Assembly: GCF_003201935.1 (NCBI RefSeq)
Contig: NZ_QJJL01000003.1
Coordinates: 124,001 to 188,000 of the forward strand
Source: Loktanella sp. PT4BL
Lineage (GTDB): Bacteria > Pseudomonadota > Alphaproteobacteria > Rhodobacterales > Rhodobacteraceae
Length of the DNA: 64,000 bases
Direction: 5' to 3'
The notes beneath the pieces were generated by a model. That model did no database searches and had not been told where the DNA came from. It worked only from the letters and a program-made list of their open reading frames with translations. Made by a program: the position numbers and the translations under genes. Shown here one piece after another: positions 38,754-48,204 of the stretch (positions are counted from its first letter, which is position 1; the number at the start of each line of letters is the position of its first letter).

Positions 38754-41372
38754 ATGCGCCACCTGCGCTTTCCGGTTGCCGCCACCCGGCTGGGTATGGT
38801 GGCCGAACAGGTTGTGCGTGCGTTCTGGCCGTTCTGGACTGCTGTCTTTCTGATTCTCGCGCCCTTGATGATGGGCTGGCAGGATGTGCTGCCGCTTGAG
38901 GTGATCTGGGGCGGTGCCGTTGTTGCCGTTATCGCGTTTGTTGCAACATTGGTTTGGGGCATCTGGCGTTTCCGCATGCCATCAGCGGCAGAGGCGCTGC
39001 GCCGTGTCGATGCATCCATGCCCGGCAGGCCGATTGCCGCGATCGCGGATACACAGGCGATTGGCAGCGGTGATGCTGCATCAGAGGCCGTCTGGCGTGC
39101 ACATATGGCACGCATGGCCGCGCGTACCAAAGAGGCGCGGGCCGTAGAGCCCGATTTGCGTATCTCGGATCGTGATCCGTATGGGTTGCGGTTCATTGCG
39201 CTGTTGTTCTTTGTTGCGGCTTTGCTGTTCGGCTCATTCCTCCGTGTCGGTACGGTGGGGGATATGGTCACGCGCGGCGAGCAGAGTTTGGCGACCGGTC
39301 CGGTCTGGGAGGGTTGGGTCGAAGCGCCCGCCTATACCGGCAAACCGTCAATCTATCTGAACGATGTGCCTGCCGGTCCGTTGCGGGTGGCAGTGGGCAG
39401 TCAGGTCACGCTGCGGCTTTACGGTGAAGTTGGCGCGCTGACGGTTGCCGAGACGGTCTCGGGGCGGGTTGATGACCTTGGCTCGGCGGCTGAGGCGCAG
39501 CAGCAGTTCACCGTTGCCCAGTCCGGCACGCTTTCGATCCTTGGCGGCAGGGACACAACATGGGAAATTATTGCCATTGAAGATGCACCGCCGGTCGTGG
39601 ATCTGACAGGACCGATCGAAGTGGATGCGATGGGCGAACTGTCACAGCCGTTCAGTGCGGTGGATGACTATGGCGTCGAGTTTGGCACAGCCACCTTCAC
39701 TCTGGATCTGTCGGCGGTCGAGCGCCAGCACGGTCTGACAATTGATCCTGACCCCATTGATCCTTTGGTTTTGGACTTGCCGATGCCTTTCACCGGCGAC
39801 CGGTCGGACTTTGACGAATTTCTGGTCGATAACCTGAGCGAGCATCCTTTGGCAAATCTGCCGGTCACCCTCACGCTTGAGGTGACCGACGCCGCAGAAC
39901 AGACCGGAACAACCCCGCCGGAACCCATGATCATGCCCGGGCGGCGGTTCTTTCAGCCTTTTGCCCGTGCCGTGATTGAACAGCGCCGCGACCTGATGTG
40001 GTCCAAGGCCAATGCGCGCCGCGTGAACCAGATCTTGCGCGCTGTATCGCATCGCCCCGAGGGGCTTTTCTCGAACGAGACAACCTATTTGCGCCTGCGG
40101 GCCATCATCCGCAGATTGGATGGTTTTGCTGAAACCGGTCTGACTGACGAAGGCCAGGCAGAGATTGTCGAAGCATTGTGGGATCTGGCGATCCAGTTGG
40201 AGGATGGCCGTCTGGCCGATGCCCGCGAACGTCTGCGCCGTGCGCAAGAACGGCTGGCCGAGGCAATGCGTAATGGTGCCTCGGACGAGGAAATCGCCGA
40301 ACTGATGCAGGAGTTGCGCGAGGCAACGAATGATTATCTGCGCATGCTGGCCGAAGAATCAGAGCCTTCTGATGGCACTGATCAAGCGGACAGTGGCCAG
40401 CAGGGCCAGCAAATGGGCATGGATGAGTTGCAGGCCCTGATGGACCGCATCGAAGAACTGATGCAAGAGGGACGCATGGCCGAGGCGCAAGAGCTGATGG
40501 AACAGCTCAACCAGATGATGGAAAACATGCGTGTGACCCAAGGTGAGGGTGGCGATGGCCCGCCAAGCCCGGGCGAGCAATCTATGCAAGACCTGTCTGA
40601 TACGCTGCGCGAGCAGGAGGAACTCTCGGATGATAGTTTCAGCGATCTGCAGGACCAGTTTAACCCGGGCGATCAGGGTCAACAGGGGCAGCAAGGCCAA
40701 CAGGGCCAGCAGGGCCTGGACGGTCAGGAACCTGGGGCGCAGCCCGGGCAGCAAGGCGATCAGGGCACGGAGCCCAGCCAGGGCGGCCAGCAAGGGGAAG
40801 GTCAGGGCGTCGGCGAGAATAGTGAAAGCGGCGAACAAAGTGGCAGCGGTGCCGGTGGTGAAGGTGACCAGCGTAGCCTTGCCGAGCGTCAGCGTGCGCT
40901 GCGCGAAGAATTACAGCGCCAGCGTGAAGGCCTTCCGAACCTAGGTGGTGACGCGGGAGAGCAGGCCCGCCGGTCCCTAGAGCGCGCAGAGGGTGCGATG
41001 GAAGGCGCCGAAGAGGCTCTGCGCGATGGTGATTTGGCAGAGGCCATCGACCAGCAGGCCGAAGCGATGGATGCATTGCGCAACGGGATGCGTGAACTGG
41101 GTCAGGCAATGGCCGAAAACCAGAATGCCGAGCCCGGGCAGGGTGCAGAACAGGGCGAGGCGAATGGCCGTCCGGCGCCGGGACAGCGCGATCCTTTGGG
41201 GCGTGAAATGGGCAACACCGGTCAGCTTGGCACCGATCAGGAGCTTTTGGGTAACGGTGACATCAATCGCCGCGCCGAAGAGTTGCTGGGCGAAATCCGT
41301 CGCCGCTCGGCCGAACAGGACAGACCCGAAATTGAACGGGACTACCTGCGGCGTTTGCTGGATCAGTTCTAG
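38754..41372 (+). CDS. TIGR02302/DUF4175 membrane protein with Gln/Gly-rich segment
   Basis: An approximately 872-residue protein. The first 80 residues include two transmembrane helices (FWPFWTAVFLILAPLMMGW; VIWGGAVVAVIAFVATLVWG), a third helix is near residue 145, and the rest is periplasmic or cytoplasmic. Residues about 540-720 are very rich in Gln, Gly and Glu, with runs of GQQGQQ. This is the layout of the alphaproteobacterial TIGR02302 (DUF4175) family, function unknown. The start is uncertain: ATG at 38754 has no ribosome binding site, TTG at 38682 overlaps lysA, and a CTG at 38733 lies 4 nt after GGGAGAGG. Confidence 0.87.
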   Translation: MRHLRFPVAATRLGMVAEQVVRAFWPFWTAVFLILAPLMMGWQDVLPLEVIWGGAVVAVIAFVATLVWGIWRFRMPSAAEALRRVDASMPGRPIAAIADTQAIGSGDAASEAVWRAHMARMAARTKEARAVEPDLRISDRDPYGLRFIALLFFVAALLFGSFLRVGTVGDMVTRGEQSLATGPVWEGWVEAPAYTGKPSIYLNDVPAGPLRVAVGSQVTLRLYGEVGALTVAETVSGRVDDLGSAAEAQQQFTVAQSGTLSILGGRDTTWEIIAIEDAPPVVDLTGPIEVDAMGELSQPFSAVDDYGVEFGTATFTLDLSAVERQHGLTIDPDPIDPLVLDLPMPFTGDRSDFDEFLVDNLSEHPLANLPVTLTLEVTDAAEQTGTTPPEPMIMPGRRFFQPFARAVIEQRRDLMWSKANARRVNQILRAVSHRPEGLFSNETTYLRLRAIIRRLDGFAETGLTDEGQAEIVEALWDLAIQLEDGRLADARERLRRAQERLAEAMRNGASDEEIAELMQELREATNDYLRMLAEESEPSDGTDQADSGQQGQQMGMDELQALMDRIEELMQEGRMAEAQELMEQLNQMMENMRVTQGEGGDGPPSPGEQSMQDLSDTLREQEELSDDSFSDLQDQFNPGDQGQQGQQGQQGQQGLDGQEPGAQPGQQGDQGTEPSQGGQQGEGQGVGENSESGEQSGSGAGGEGDQRSLAERQRALREELQRQREGLPNLGGDAGEQARRSLERAEGAMEGAEEALRDGDLAEAIDQQAEAMDALRNGMRELGQAMAENQNAEPGQGAEQGEANGRPAPGQRDPLGREMGNTGQLGTDQELLGNGDINRRAEELLGEIRRRSAEQDRPEIERDYLRRLLDQF

Positions 41373-41417
41373 ACCAGCGACCGGCATTCATCTGAATAAA
41401 AGGCGTGGCGAGGCAGA

Positions 41418-42323
41418 TTACTCTGCCATAAACCCTTCCACCATTTCGCTGAGTGACAGGCGCAGTTGGTCGACGGTCATCACATATGATGCCATAAATT
41501 CGGTTGTCTGCGGCAGGTTCTCGGTGATTTGATCCGCAAAGACGTAAGGCAGGATCGCGAGGATCATCAAGAGCAGCACCCAGAAGAACCCGCGCCGGAA
41601 GCCTTTACGCTCTACGGCTTCGATCTTCTCTGCCTCGGTCAGCCCTGACGCATCATTTGCCTGTGCACGGGCGCGCAGAGTGGCGTTGATCTCGTTGATC
41701 GAAGGGACCGTCCGCAGGTGCGCCTCGTCGGCATTCGCTGTGTCGGCCGCTGCAGCGCTGGTTTTTGTTCCGCTGCGGGTACCACCTTCTTCGGCGGTCA
41801 TCATGGCAATACGCTGGCGGGTCTCGTCTGCTGCGACAGGTGCCGCCGGTTTTGGCGTTTCGGTTGCGGGCGGCTTGGCGACGGGGCTGGGAGGCTTTGC
41901 GGCTGCGGCAACTGCGGCTGTTCCAAGGGCCGCCTCTTCGCGCAGGATATTTGCGACAGCATTATCAAGCTGACGGCGCATTGGCTCCGGCGGCGCGGTC
42001 GATGTTTTGGTGGCGGGCTCTGGCGTTTGTGCGGTCGGCGGGAATTCCGAAGCAACTTCAGTAACAAAGCTTTGCGCGGATTCTTCAGGCGTTTCCGCAG
42101 CAGCTTCGCGCTCAGGCGCTTCTTCTGCGATCGATGTGGGTGCGTCGGCCTCAGGCTCTTCCTGGTTGCTCAGCCTCAGTGGCGTGCGCCCCGGCACCGT
42201 TGGTTTTTCGGTCTGGAACCAGGACAGTTGGCAATTCGAACACTGAACATCGCGCCCGCCCGGAGGAATCGCATCATCCGATACCTCGTACTGCGCTTCG
42301 CAATTGGGGCAAATGAGCCTCAT
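41418..42323 (-). CDS. Zinc-ribbon (MJ0042-type) protein with membrane helix
   Basis: A 301-residue protein. Residues 1-37 (MRLICPNCEAQYEVSDDAIP, then DVQCSNCQLSWFQTE) are an MJ0042-type zinc ribbon with two CxxC pairs. A long low-complexity Ala/Pro/Glu/Thr region follows (about 40-225), then one transmembrane helix (GFFWVLLLMILAILPYVFA) and a short tail. The function is unknown; such proteins are common beside ftsE in roseobacters, as I recall. It is divergent from ftsE, with 170 nt between them. Confidence 0.85.
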   Translation of the reverse strand: MRLICPNCEAQYEVSDDAIPPGGRDVQCSNCQLSWFQTEKPTVPGRTPLRLSNQEEPEADAPTSIAEEAPEREAAAETPEESAQSFVTEVASEFPPTAQTPEPATKTSTAPPEPMRRQLDNAVANILREEAALGTAAVAAAAKPPSPVAKPPATETPKPAAPVAADETRQRIAMMTAEEGGTRSGTKTSAAAADTANADEAHLRTVPSINEINATLRARAQANDASGLTEAEKIEAVERKGFRRGFFWVLLLMILAILPYVFADQITENLPQTTEFMASYVMTVDQLRLSLSEMVEGFMAE

Positions 42324-42493
42324 GTTAAATTCCTTATGCCTGCCCGGTGGTTTAAAGAGCTTATTGTTGTCACCGTCGGTAATTTAGCAACCACTGCGCC
42401 AAACGCAAAGGTTTTGCGCATGCAGGTGTGCGCAGTCATTGAAACCTGTTGCAGATTTGGGCAGAAGAGCGGTGTGGTGCCAGAGGAAGAACC

Positions 42494-43168
42494 GTGATCG
42501 AATTAGAGAACGTCTCATACGGATATGGTGGTCAGACGCTTTTTTCCCATATATCCCTGACACTTGCGCCTGGTTCATTCCATTTTTTGACAGGACCGTC
42601 TGGTGCGGGAAAGACCACCTTGCTGCGTCTTTGCTACGCGGATTTGCGAGCGAACAAAGGCAAAGTCCGCATTTTCGGCCAAGATGCCGGTGCCCTGAAC
42701 CGCGATGAGGTGGCAATGTCCCGCCGGCGCATCGGCGTTGTGCATCAGGACTGCCAGTTTCTGGATCATCTGAGCATTGCCGAGAATATCGCACTACCGC
42801 TGACTGTCTCCGGACGCGCCCATGAGGCCGCACAGAACCTGCCGGAGCTATTGAATTGGGTGGGGTTGGGGCCGCAGGCCAACCAGCGGCCACCCGAGCT
42901 CTCGGGCGGAGAACGCCAGCGTGCGGCACTTGCGCGGGCGGTGATTGTGTCGCCCGATGTGATTATCGCGGATGAGCCGACAGGCAACGTCGATTGGGAG
43001 ATGTCGCAGCGCTTGCTGAGCCTGCTGATCGAGCTGAACAAGATGGGAAAGACAATCCTGATTGCGACCCATGATCTGGCGATGATCCGCGCGACCAAGT
43101 CCGATGTCAGCGCACGGGTGCTGCGTCTGAAGGATGGCCAGCTTGTTCAGGCGGGCGCCGAGCTATGA
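42494..43168 (+). CDS. ftsE: Cell division ATP-binding protein FtsE
   Basis: ATPase of the FtsEX complex, which couples septum formation to peptidoglycan hydrolysis. The 224 residues carry Walker A GPSGAGKTT, Q-loop VVHQD, signature LSGGERQR, Walker B VIIADEPTG and H-loop ATHD. The start is a GTG at 42494 behind GAGGAAGAACC; longer in-frame starts lack this. It overlaps the ftsX start by 4 nt and begins the operon ftsE-ftsX-plsC-PPOX. Confidence 0.95.
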   Translation: MIELENVSYGYGGQTLFSHISLTLAPGSFHFLTGPSGAGKTTLLRLCYADLRANKGKVRIFGQDAGALNRDEVAMSRRRIGVVHQDCQFLDHLSIAENIALPLTVSGRAHEAAQNLPELLNWVGLGPQANQRPPELSGGERQRAALARAVIVSPDVIIADEPTGNVDWEMSQRLLSLLIELNKMGKTILIATHDLAMIRATKSDVSARVLRLKDGQLVQAGAEL

Positions 43169-44058
43169 AGGCCCTGCTGGAATTGATGTTGGGCGATCCG
43201 CAGGCCGACCGCGCGGTGCCGCAAACCGGCATGACTGTGCGGTTGACCGTTTTTGTGGCCGCAGTGATGGCCTTTCTTGCGGTGATCACGCTTGCTGTAT
43301 CGTTGACCACCAATCGCGTGGCAAGCCTCTGGGCCGCTGATCTGGCCCAGTCGGCAACGTTGCGTTTGCCCGCTGACCCCGCCACAGCAGATGCGCTTTT
43401 GCTGTCGGCGCTTGATGTGCTGGAAACAACGCCGGGTGTTACCCGTGTGCGGGCCCTGTCGCAAGATGAGCAACAGGCCCTGCTGGAACCTTGGTTCGGG
43501 CCGGATCTGCCGCTTGATGCGCTGCCTGTGCCACAGTTGATCGAGATCGTGACTGATGGTGACGACTTTGATGTTGAAGGTTTGCGCGCGCGCTTGTCCG
43601 CACAGGTGCCTGGCGCGATCCTTGATGACCATACCGCCTGGCGTGCGCCGCTGCTGGATGCGGCAGCGCGTGTGCGGCTGATCGGTTGGTCGGTGATCGT
43701 GCTGATCGGGGCGACTGTCGCGGCGATGATTACGCTGGCTGCGCAAGCCGCACTGGCAGCCAATGCGCGGATCATCGCGGTTTTGCGGTTGGTGGGTGCC
43801 AAGGATGCCTATATCGCCCGCGCCTTTGTCCGCCGGTTCACGCTACGGGCCGCCGGGGGCGCGCTGGTGGGAACGCTGATCGGGTTGGGCGTTGTGTCCC
43901 TGATGCCGCAAGGGGATGCAACCAGCAGCCTTTTGTTGGGTGTCGGCTTTGAAGGTGGTGAATGGGTTTGGCCCTTGCTGATCCCGGTTATGGCCGCAAT
44001 CGTTGCCTTCTTCGCGACCCGTGCAGCGGCGTTCCGCAGATTGAGGGAGCAAACATGA
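43165..44058 (+). CDS. ftsX: Cell division protein FtsX
   Basis: A 297-residue membrane partner of FtsE. TM1 (LTVFVAAVMAFLAVITLAVS) is followed by a periplasmic domain of about 130 residues that would contact a peptidoglycan hydrolase or its activator, then three helices with the FtsX C-terminal pattern (SVIVLIGATVAAMITLAAQA; RRFTLRAAGGALVGTLIGLG). It overlaps ftsE upstream and plsC downstream (ATGA). Confidence 0.92.
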   Translation: MKALLELMLGDPQADRAVPQTGMTVRLTVFVAAVMAFLAVITLAVSLTTNRVASLWAADLAQSATLRLPADPATADALLLSALDVLETTPGVTRVRALSQDEQQALLEPWFGPDLPLDALPVPQLIEIVTDGDDFDVEGLRARLSAQVPGAILDDHTAWRAPLLDAAARVRLIGWSVIVLIGATVAAMITLAAQAALAANARIIAVLRLVGAKDAYIARAFVRRFTLRAAGGALVGTLIGLGVVSLMPQGDATSSLLLGVGFEGGEWVWPLLIPVMAAIVAFFATRAAAFRRLREQT

Positions 44059-44783
44059 GCAATGCCGTCCAATGGGTCCGCTCGCTGATCTTCAATATCC
44101 AGATGTATGTTGCCATGCTGGTGATTGGGATCATCTATACGCCTGCCGCCATCATGTCAGCGGACGGGGCCGTTGCCGCCTGTCATGCCTATTGTCGCTA
44201 TATTCGCTGGAGCGCGGGCTGGATGATCGGCCTGAAATGCGAGATCAGGGGTGAGCCGCCGAGCGATGAGGTCATGGTTGCCCCCAAGCACCAGTCTTTT
44301 CTGGATGTATTGATGATTTATGGCGCGATGCCGCGTGGCAAATTTATCTTCAAGGCCATCCTGAAATATGCGCCGATCATCGGCCAATTCGGTCTGCGGA
44401 TCGGGTGTATTCCTGTTGACCGCGGCAAACGTGGTGTGGCGATCAAGCAGATGGTCGCCGACGTGCAGGCCGGTCGCGCGCGCGCCGGTCAGTTGATTAT
44501 CTATCCCCAAGGGACGCGTATCGCCCCGGGGGTGAAAGCACCATATAAAATCGGAACCGGTGCGCTCTACCGTGAACTGGGCCAACCAGTGGTGCCAGTC
44601 GCGACCAACGTCGGCGTGTTCTGGCCCAAGCGTGGGGTCATGCGCAAACAGGGGACGGCGGTCTTTGAATTCCTGCCGCGCATTGAGCCGGGGTTGGAGG
44701 TGGCGGAATTCATGCGCCGCCTTGAGGACGAGATCGAGACAGCCTCGGACCGGCTGAATAAAGAAGCCGGATTTGATGGCTGA
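44055..44783 (+). CDS. plsC: 1-acyl-sn-glycerol-3-phosphate acyltransferase
   Basis: Adds the second acyl chain to lysophosphatidic acid at the inner membrane. The 242 residues include an N-terminal helix (MYVAMLVIGIIYTPAAIM), the catalytic HxxxxD box as KHQSFLDVL, the substrate motif RGKFIFKAILKYAPIIGQF and YPQGTRIAPG, a variant of the FPEGTR motif. It starts inside the ftsX stop codon, so septation and phospholipid synthesis genes are translationally linked here. Confidence 0.92.
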   Translation: MSNAVQWVRSLIFNIQMYVAMLVIGIIYTPAAIMSADGAVAACHAYCRYIRWSAGWMIGLKCEIRGEPPSDEVMVAPKHQSFLDVLMIYGAMPRGKFIFKAILKYAPIIGQFGLRIGCIPVDRGKRGVAIKQMVADVQAGRARAGQLIIYPQGTRIAPGVKAPYKIGTGALYRELGQPVVPVATNVGVFWPKRGVMRKQGTAVFEFLPRIEPGLEVAEFMRRLEDEIETASDRLNKEAGFDG

Positions 44784-45384
44784 TCATGTCGTTGCGGATG
44801 TGGCCGCACTTGAGGCGCTCTATGGCACACCCGGCAAGGCCTCACTGATCAAGGTCGCCCCAAAGCTGACCCCGCTTTATCGCAAGTGGATCATGGCATC
44901 GCGTTTGTGCATTGTTTCAACTGTCGGGCCGGAGGGCACGGACGGCAGCCCCCGTGGCGATGATGGCCCGGTCGTGCAGGAGTTGGACGCAAGGACGCTA
45001 CTGTTGCCCGACTGGCGCGGCAACAACCGGATAGATACGCTCCGCAATATCGTGGCGGACGGGCGGATCAGTCTGTTGTTCATGGTTCCCGGTTCAAACA
45101 ATGTGATCCGCGTGAATGGCACCGCGATCGTGTCGGTTGATCCGGCGTTGATCGGCCGGTTTGCTGGAAAGGGTCGCCAGCCGCGCAGTGTGATCGTGAT
45201 CACTGTGGCCGAGGTCTATAGCCAATGCGCCCGCGCTTTGATGCGTGCGCGTCTGTGGATGGCGGATGATGAGAGTGCGGGTTTACCAAGCGTCGGCGAT
45301 CTTCTGGCCGAGCAGGAAGCCGGTTTTGACGGTGCGGATTATGATGCCGGCTGGTCCGCACGTGCCGCGGATACCATGTGGTAG
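44776..45384 (+). CDS. Pyridoxamine 5'-phosphate oxidase-family FMN-binding protein
   Basis: A 202-residue split-barrel flavin-binding protein of the MSMEG_1061-like group. Motifs: KWIMASRLCIVSTVGPEGTD, SPRGDDGPVVQ, LLLPDWRGNNRIDTLRNIVA and ISLLFMVPGSNNVIRVNG. These are the FMN-phosphate and beta-barrel segments. The substrate is unknown; members of the family include flavin reductases and F420-type oxidoreductases. The ATG lies 8 nt inside the plsC 3' end. Its stop directly abuts the stop of the convergent M50 gene. Confidence 0.88.
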   Translation: MADHVVADVAALEALYGTPGKASLIKVAPKLTPLYRKWIMASRLCIVSTVGPEGTDGSPRGDDGPVVQELDARTLLLPDWRGNNRIDTLRNIVADGRISLLFMVPGSNNVIRVNGTAIVSVDPALIGRFAGKGRQPRSVIVITVAEVYSQCARALMRARLWMADDESAGLPSVGDLLAEQEAGFDGADYDAGWSARAADTMW

Positions 45385-46056
45385 TCAGCGCAATCTAAGA
45401 TTGCTGTTGCGGCCCAAGCCTCTGCGCAGGCACCAGGCGATCACCGCAAGACTGACGATCAACCAAAGGCCGCCCCACATCATCGTGGTGCCGCCGAATT
45501 CCTCTGCCAGCATCCGCGCATCAGAGCGCAGGCTTGCGCGGGCAATCGTATCGCTGAAAATGTCATAGGGCACGTAGATCATGCTGGTCAGACCGATGAT
45601 ACGTAGCGCCAGATCATTGGCGTTGTGGCCCATAAACCGCGCCATCAGCAGCATGACAGCCCCCATACCGACACAGAACGCCAGCGCGAACACGTCGCGG
45701 ACATAAAGGCCTGCGATGACCAGCGTGACCACACCGCAAAGCGCCATTACCTTCCGGTCCGCCACTGTGCGCGTTGCTGCCAGCAAAAGGGCGACGCCAA
45801 TGATCAATGACCCCAGATATCCCGCCGATAACGTGATGAACCGGTTGCCGCCTCTGCTGATTACCAGACCGCCCTGGTCAGGCGACACCGAAAGGCTGAC
45901 AACATCGCCGCCTGTCAGGAGTGTTGCAATCGCGTGTGATGCCTCGTGAAAAAAGACGATCAGCACTTTCAGAGGGACCACAGCCGGCGTTTGCCACAGC
46001 GCAAAGACCGCAGCGGTCAGCGCCAGAAGCTGCCAATGTCCGCGCAGCAAAGCCAC
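45385..46056 (-). CDS. M50-family membrane metalloprotease
   Basis: A 223-residue membrane protein with about six helices. VFFHEASHAIATLLTGGDVV holds the zinc motif H37-E-A-S-H41 within a helix, as in M50B-type peptidases. YVRDVFALAFCVGMGAVMLL and GLTSMIYVPYDIFSDTIA are later segments, the last carrying the Asp that may complete the zinc site. Its target is unknown. The start is GTG, directly after the accA stop codon, so it is probably co-transcribed with accA. Confidence 0.83.
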   Translation of the reverse strand: MALLRGHWQLLALTAAVFALWQTPAVVPLKVLIVFFHEASHAIATLLTGGDVVSLSVSPDQGGLVISRGGNRFITLSAGYLGSLIIGVALLLAATRTVADRKVMALCGVVTLVIAGLYVRDVFALAFCVGMGAVMLLMARFMGHNANDLALRIIGLTSMIYVPYDIFSDTIARASLRSDARMLAEEFGGTTMMWGGLWLIVSLAVIAWCLRRGLGRNSNLRLR

Positions 46057-47019
46057 TTATGCAGCAAGACCCTTTGCACCCAAGGCGAGGTATTTGTTGC
46101 GGCGATCTGCGCGGAGTTTATCGCCCGACAGACCACGCAATTCGTTGAGCATGGAGACAAGCGCCTCGCCTACAGCCGCAATCGCCTCATCACGGTGGCG
46201 ATGCGCGCCGCCCGAAGGTTCGGGGATGATCCGGTCGCAGACGCCCAACTCGTGCAGGTCTTCGGACGTCAGGCGCAGCGCCTCGGCCGCTTCACGCATT
46301 TTTTCGGCATCTTTCCAGAGGATTGACGCACAGCCTTCGGGGCTGATGACCGAGTAGATCGAATGCTGCAACATCGCGACACGGTTGGCCGAGGCAAATG
46401 CGACCGCACCGCCAGAGCCGCCTTCGCCAATCACGACGCTGATCAGCGGAACTTTCAGTTCCAGACATTTCTCGGTTGAGCGTGCAATCGCCTCGGACTG
46501 GCCGCGCTCTTCGGCCCCTTTGCCGGGATAGGCGCCGGGGGTATCAACCAGTGTAATGACAGGCAGGCCGAAACGGTCTGCCAAGGACATCAGACGGATC
46601 GCCTTGCGGTATCCTTCGGGGCGGGCCATGCCGAAATTGCGTTCAATACGTGATTTGGTGTCGTTGCCTTTTTCATGGCCGATCACCATGACAGGAATGC
46701 CGTTGAGACGCGCCAGACCGCCCATCACGGACAGGTCGTCGGCAAAATTGCGGTCACCGGCCAGCGGGGTGTATTCGGTGAAAAGCGCCTCGATATAGTC
46801 TTTGCAATGCGGCCGTTCGGGGTGACGCGCGACCTGACATTTCCGCCATGGTGTCAGGTCCGCGTACAGGGATTTCAGCAGGTCACTGGCTTTTTTATCA
46901 AGCGCAGAGGCCTCTTTCTGAATGTCCATCTCGGGATTTTCGCGGGCCATCGCGCGCAGCTCTTCGGCTTTGCCTTCAATCTCTGCGAGGGGTTTTTCAA
47001 AATCGAGGTATTGCGTCAT
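46057..47019 (-). CDS. accA: Acetyl-CoA carboxylase carboxyltransferase subunit alpha
   Basis: Carboxyltransferase alpha chain of acetyl-CoA carboxylase, which makes malonyl-CoA for fatty acid synthesis together with AccD, not in the window. The 320 residues are the usual size: N-terminal [20 protein letters not shown], then [40 protein letters not shown] and [18 protein letters not shown] use the ATG at 47019, the family start; an in-frame start at 47028 adds three residues. Confidence 0.96.
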   Translation of the reverse strand: MTQYLDFEKPLAEIEGKAEELRAMARENPEMDIQKEASALDKKASDLLKSLYADLTPWRKCQVARHPERPHCKDYIEALFTEYTPLAGDRNFADDLSVMGGLARLNGIPVMVIGHEKGNDTKSRIERNFGMARPEGYRKAIRLMSLADRFGLPVITLVDTPGAYPGKGAEERGQSEAIARSTEKCLELKVPLISVVIGEGGSGGAVAFASANRVAMLQHSIYSVISPEGCASILWKDAEKMREAAEALRLTSEDLHELGVCDRIIPEPSGGAHRHRDEAIAAVGEALVSMLNELRGLSGDKLRADRRNKYLALGAKGLAA

Positions 47020-47120
47020 GAAATCCAAGCCTTTTGCATGCGGTCATAGTTATATGGCGCATGGGTGGACCGAGTGCAACGGCAGTGGTGCGGGGGCGGC
47101 GACCTTGGTGTGTTGTCGTG

Positions 47121-48077
47121 CTAGCCCGCGATCATCTCGGACTGGCGCACGATCACCTCGGCCTGTTTGATCGACGCGATATCGACCAAGCGGCCTTTAT
47201 AGACGGTCGCGCCTTCACCGCGTGCTTTGGCGTCTTCCATCGCGGCAAGGATCTCGCGGGCCTCGGCTACGGCTTCGTCCGACGGCGTAAACACCTCATT
47301 GGCCAATGCGATCTGTTTGGGGTGGATCGCCCATTTGCCGACCATGCCAAGCGTTGCCGACCGCCGCGCCTGCGCGCGGTAGCCTTCGTCATCGCTGAAA
47401 TCCCCGAATGGTCCATCGACGGGCAACACACCATGTGTGCGGCATGCCGCAACAATGGCCGTCTGCGCCCAGTGCCACGGGTCGGAATAATGCCGCGTGT
47501 CGCCATGCAGCATGTAGTAGTTTTCCTGCGTCCCGCCGATGCCGGTTGTCTGCATGCCCATGGAGGCCGCAAAGTCCGCTGCACCAAGGCTCATTGCCGC
47601 CATGCGCGGGGAACTGGCGGCAATCTCTTCGACATGGGCGATGCCTGCGGCAGATTCGATGATCACCTCAAAGCTGATCCGCTTGGCGCGCCCCTTTGCT
47701 GCCTCGATTGCGCTGACCAGCGCATCGACAGCGTAAACATCAGCAGCACAGCCGACCTTCGGGATCATGATCTGGTCAAGCCGGTCGCCCGCCTGTTCCA
47801 GCACATCGACGACGTCTTTGTACCAGTAAGGCGTATCAAGGCCATTGATCCGCACGGAGAGGTATTTTGTGTTCCAGTCGACCTCGTTGATGGCCTTGAT
47901 CACATTGGCCCGCGCTGCGTCCTTGTCCGAGGGCGACACGCTGTCCTCAAGGTCAAGGTTGATCACATCCGCCGCACTTGCCGCCATCTTTTCGAAAAGC
48001 TTGGTGTTCGAGCCGGGGCCAAACAACTGGCAGCGGTTCGGACGTGCGGGGGGTGTGGGTTGCAGACGGAATGACAT
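47121..48077 (-). CDS. mcl1: L-malyl-CoA/beta-methylmalyl-CoA lyase
   Basis: Cleaves malyl-CoA and beta-methylmalyl-CoA to glyoxylate plus acetyl-CoA or propionyl-CoA, a key step of the ethylmalonyl-CoA pathway for acetate assimilation. The 318 residues match the Rhodobacter enzyme length. Motifs: RCQLFGPGSNTKLFEKMAAS, DVINLDLEDSVSPSDKD, IMIPKVGCAADVYAVDAL and the late GKWAIHPKQI. AAGGAGCCGCC precedes the ATG. A good promoter lies at 48126-48155. Confidence 0.94.
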   Translation of the reverse strand: MSFRLQPTPPARPNRCQLFGPGSNTKLFEKMAASAADVINLDLEDSVSPSDKDAARANVIKAINEVDWNTKYLSVRINGLDTPYWYKDVVDVLEQAGDRLDQIMIPKVGCAADVYAVDALVSAIEAAKGRAKRISFEVIIESAAGIAHVEEIAASSPRMAAMSLGAADFAASMGMQTTGIGGTQENYYMLHGDTRHYSDPWHWAQTAIVAACRTHGVLPVDGPFGDFSDDEGYRAQARRSATLGMVGKWAIHPKQIALANEVFTPSDEAVAEAREILAAMEDAKARGEGATVYKGRLVDIASIKQAEVIVRQSEMIAG

Positions 48078-48125
48078 GGCGGCTCCTTGGCGAATGAATA
48101 TTACCTAAAGGTTTCTCCGTTCGGT

Positions 48126-48155
48126 ATATTATTGCGCATGGGCTCACAAGGGCAA
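48126..48155 (-). promoter_or_regulatory. Candidate mcl1 promoter
   Basis: On the minus strand TTGCCC (48150-48155), an 18-nt spacer and TAATAT (48126-48131) fit a sigma-70 promoter, about 50 nt upstream of the mcl1 ATG. Confidence 0.45.
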
Positions 48156-48204
48156 TTTGCAAGCGCAGCAAATGATGCTGCGCTCGCAAAATTCCGAACA
48201 GTGT

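Noticed and set aside
40660..40760. Tandem DNA repeat or CRISPR-like array
   Set aside because: The regularity comes from Gln/Gly codons in the DUF4175 protein; there are no spacers of fixed length.
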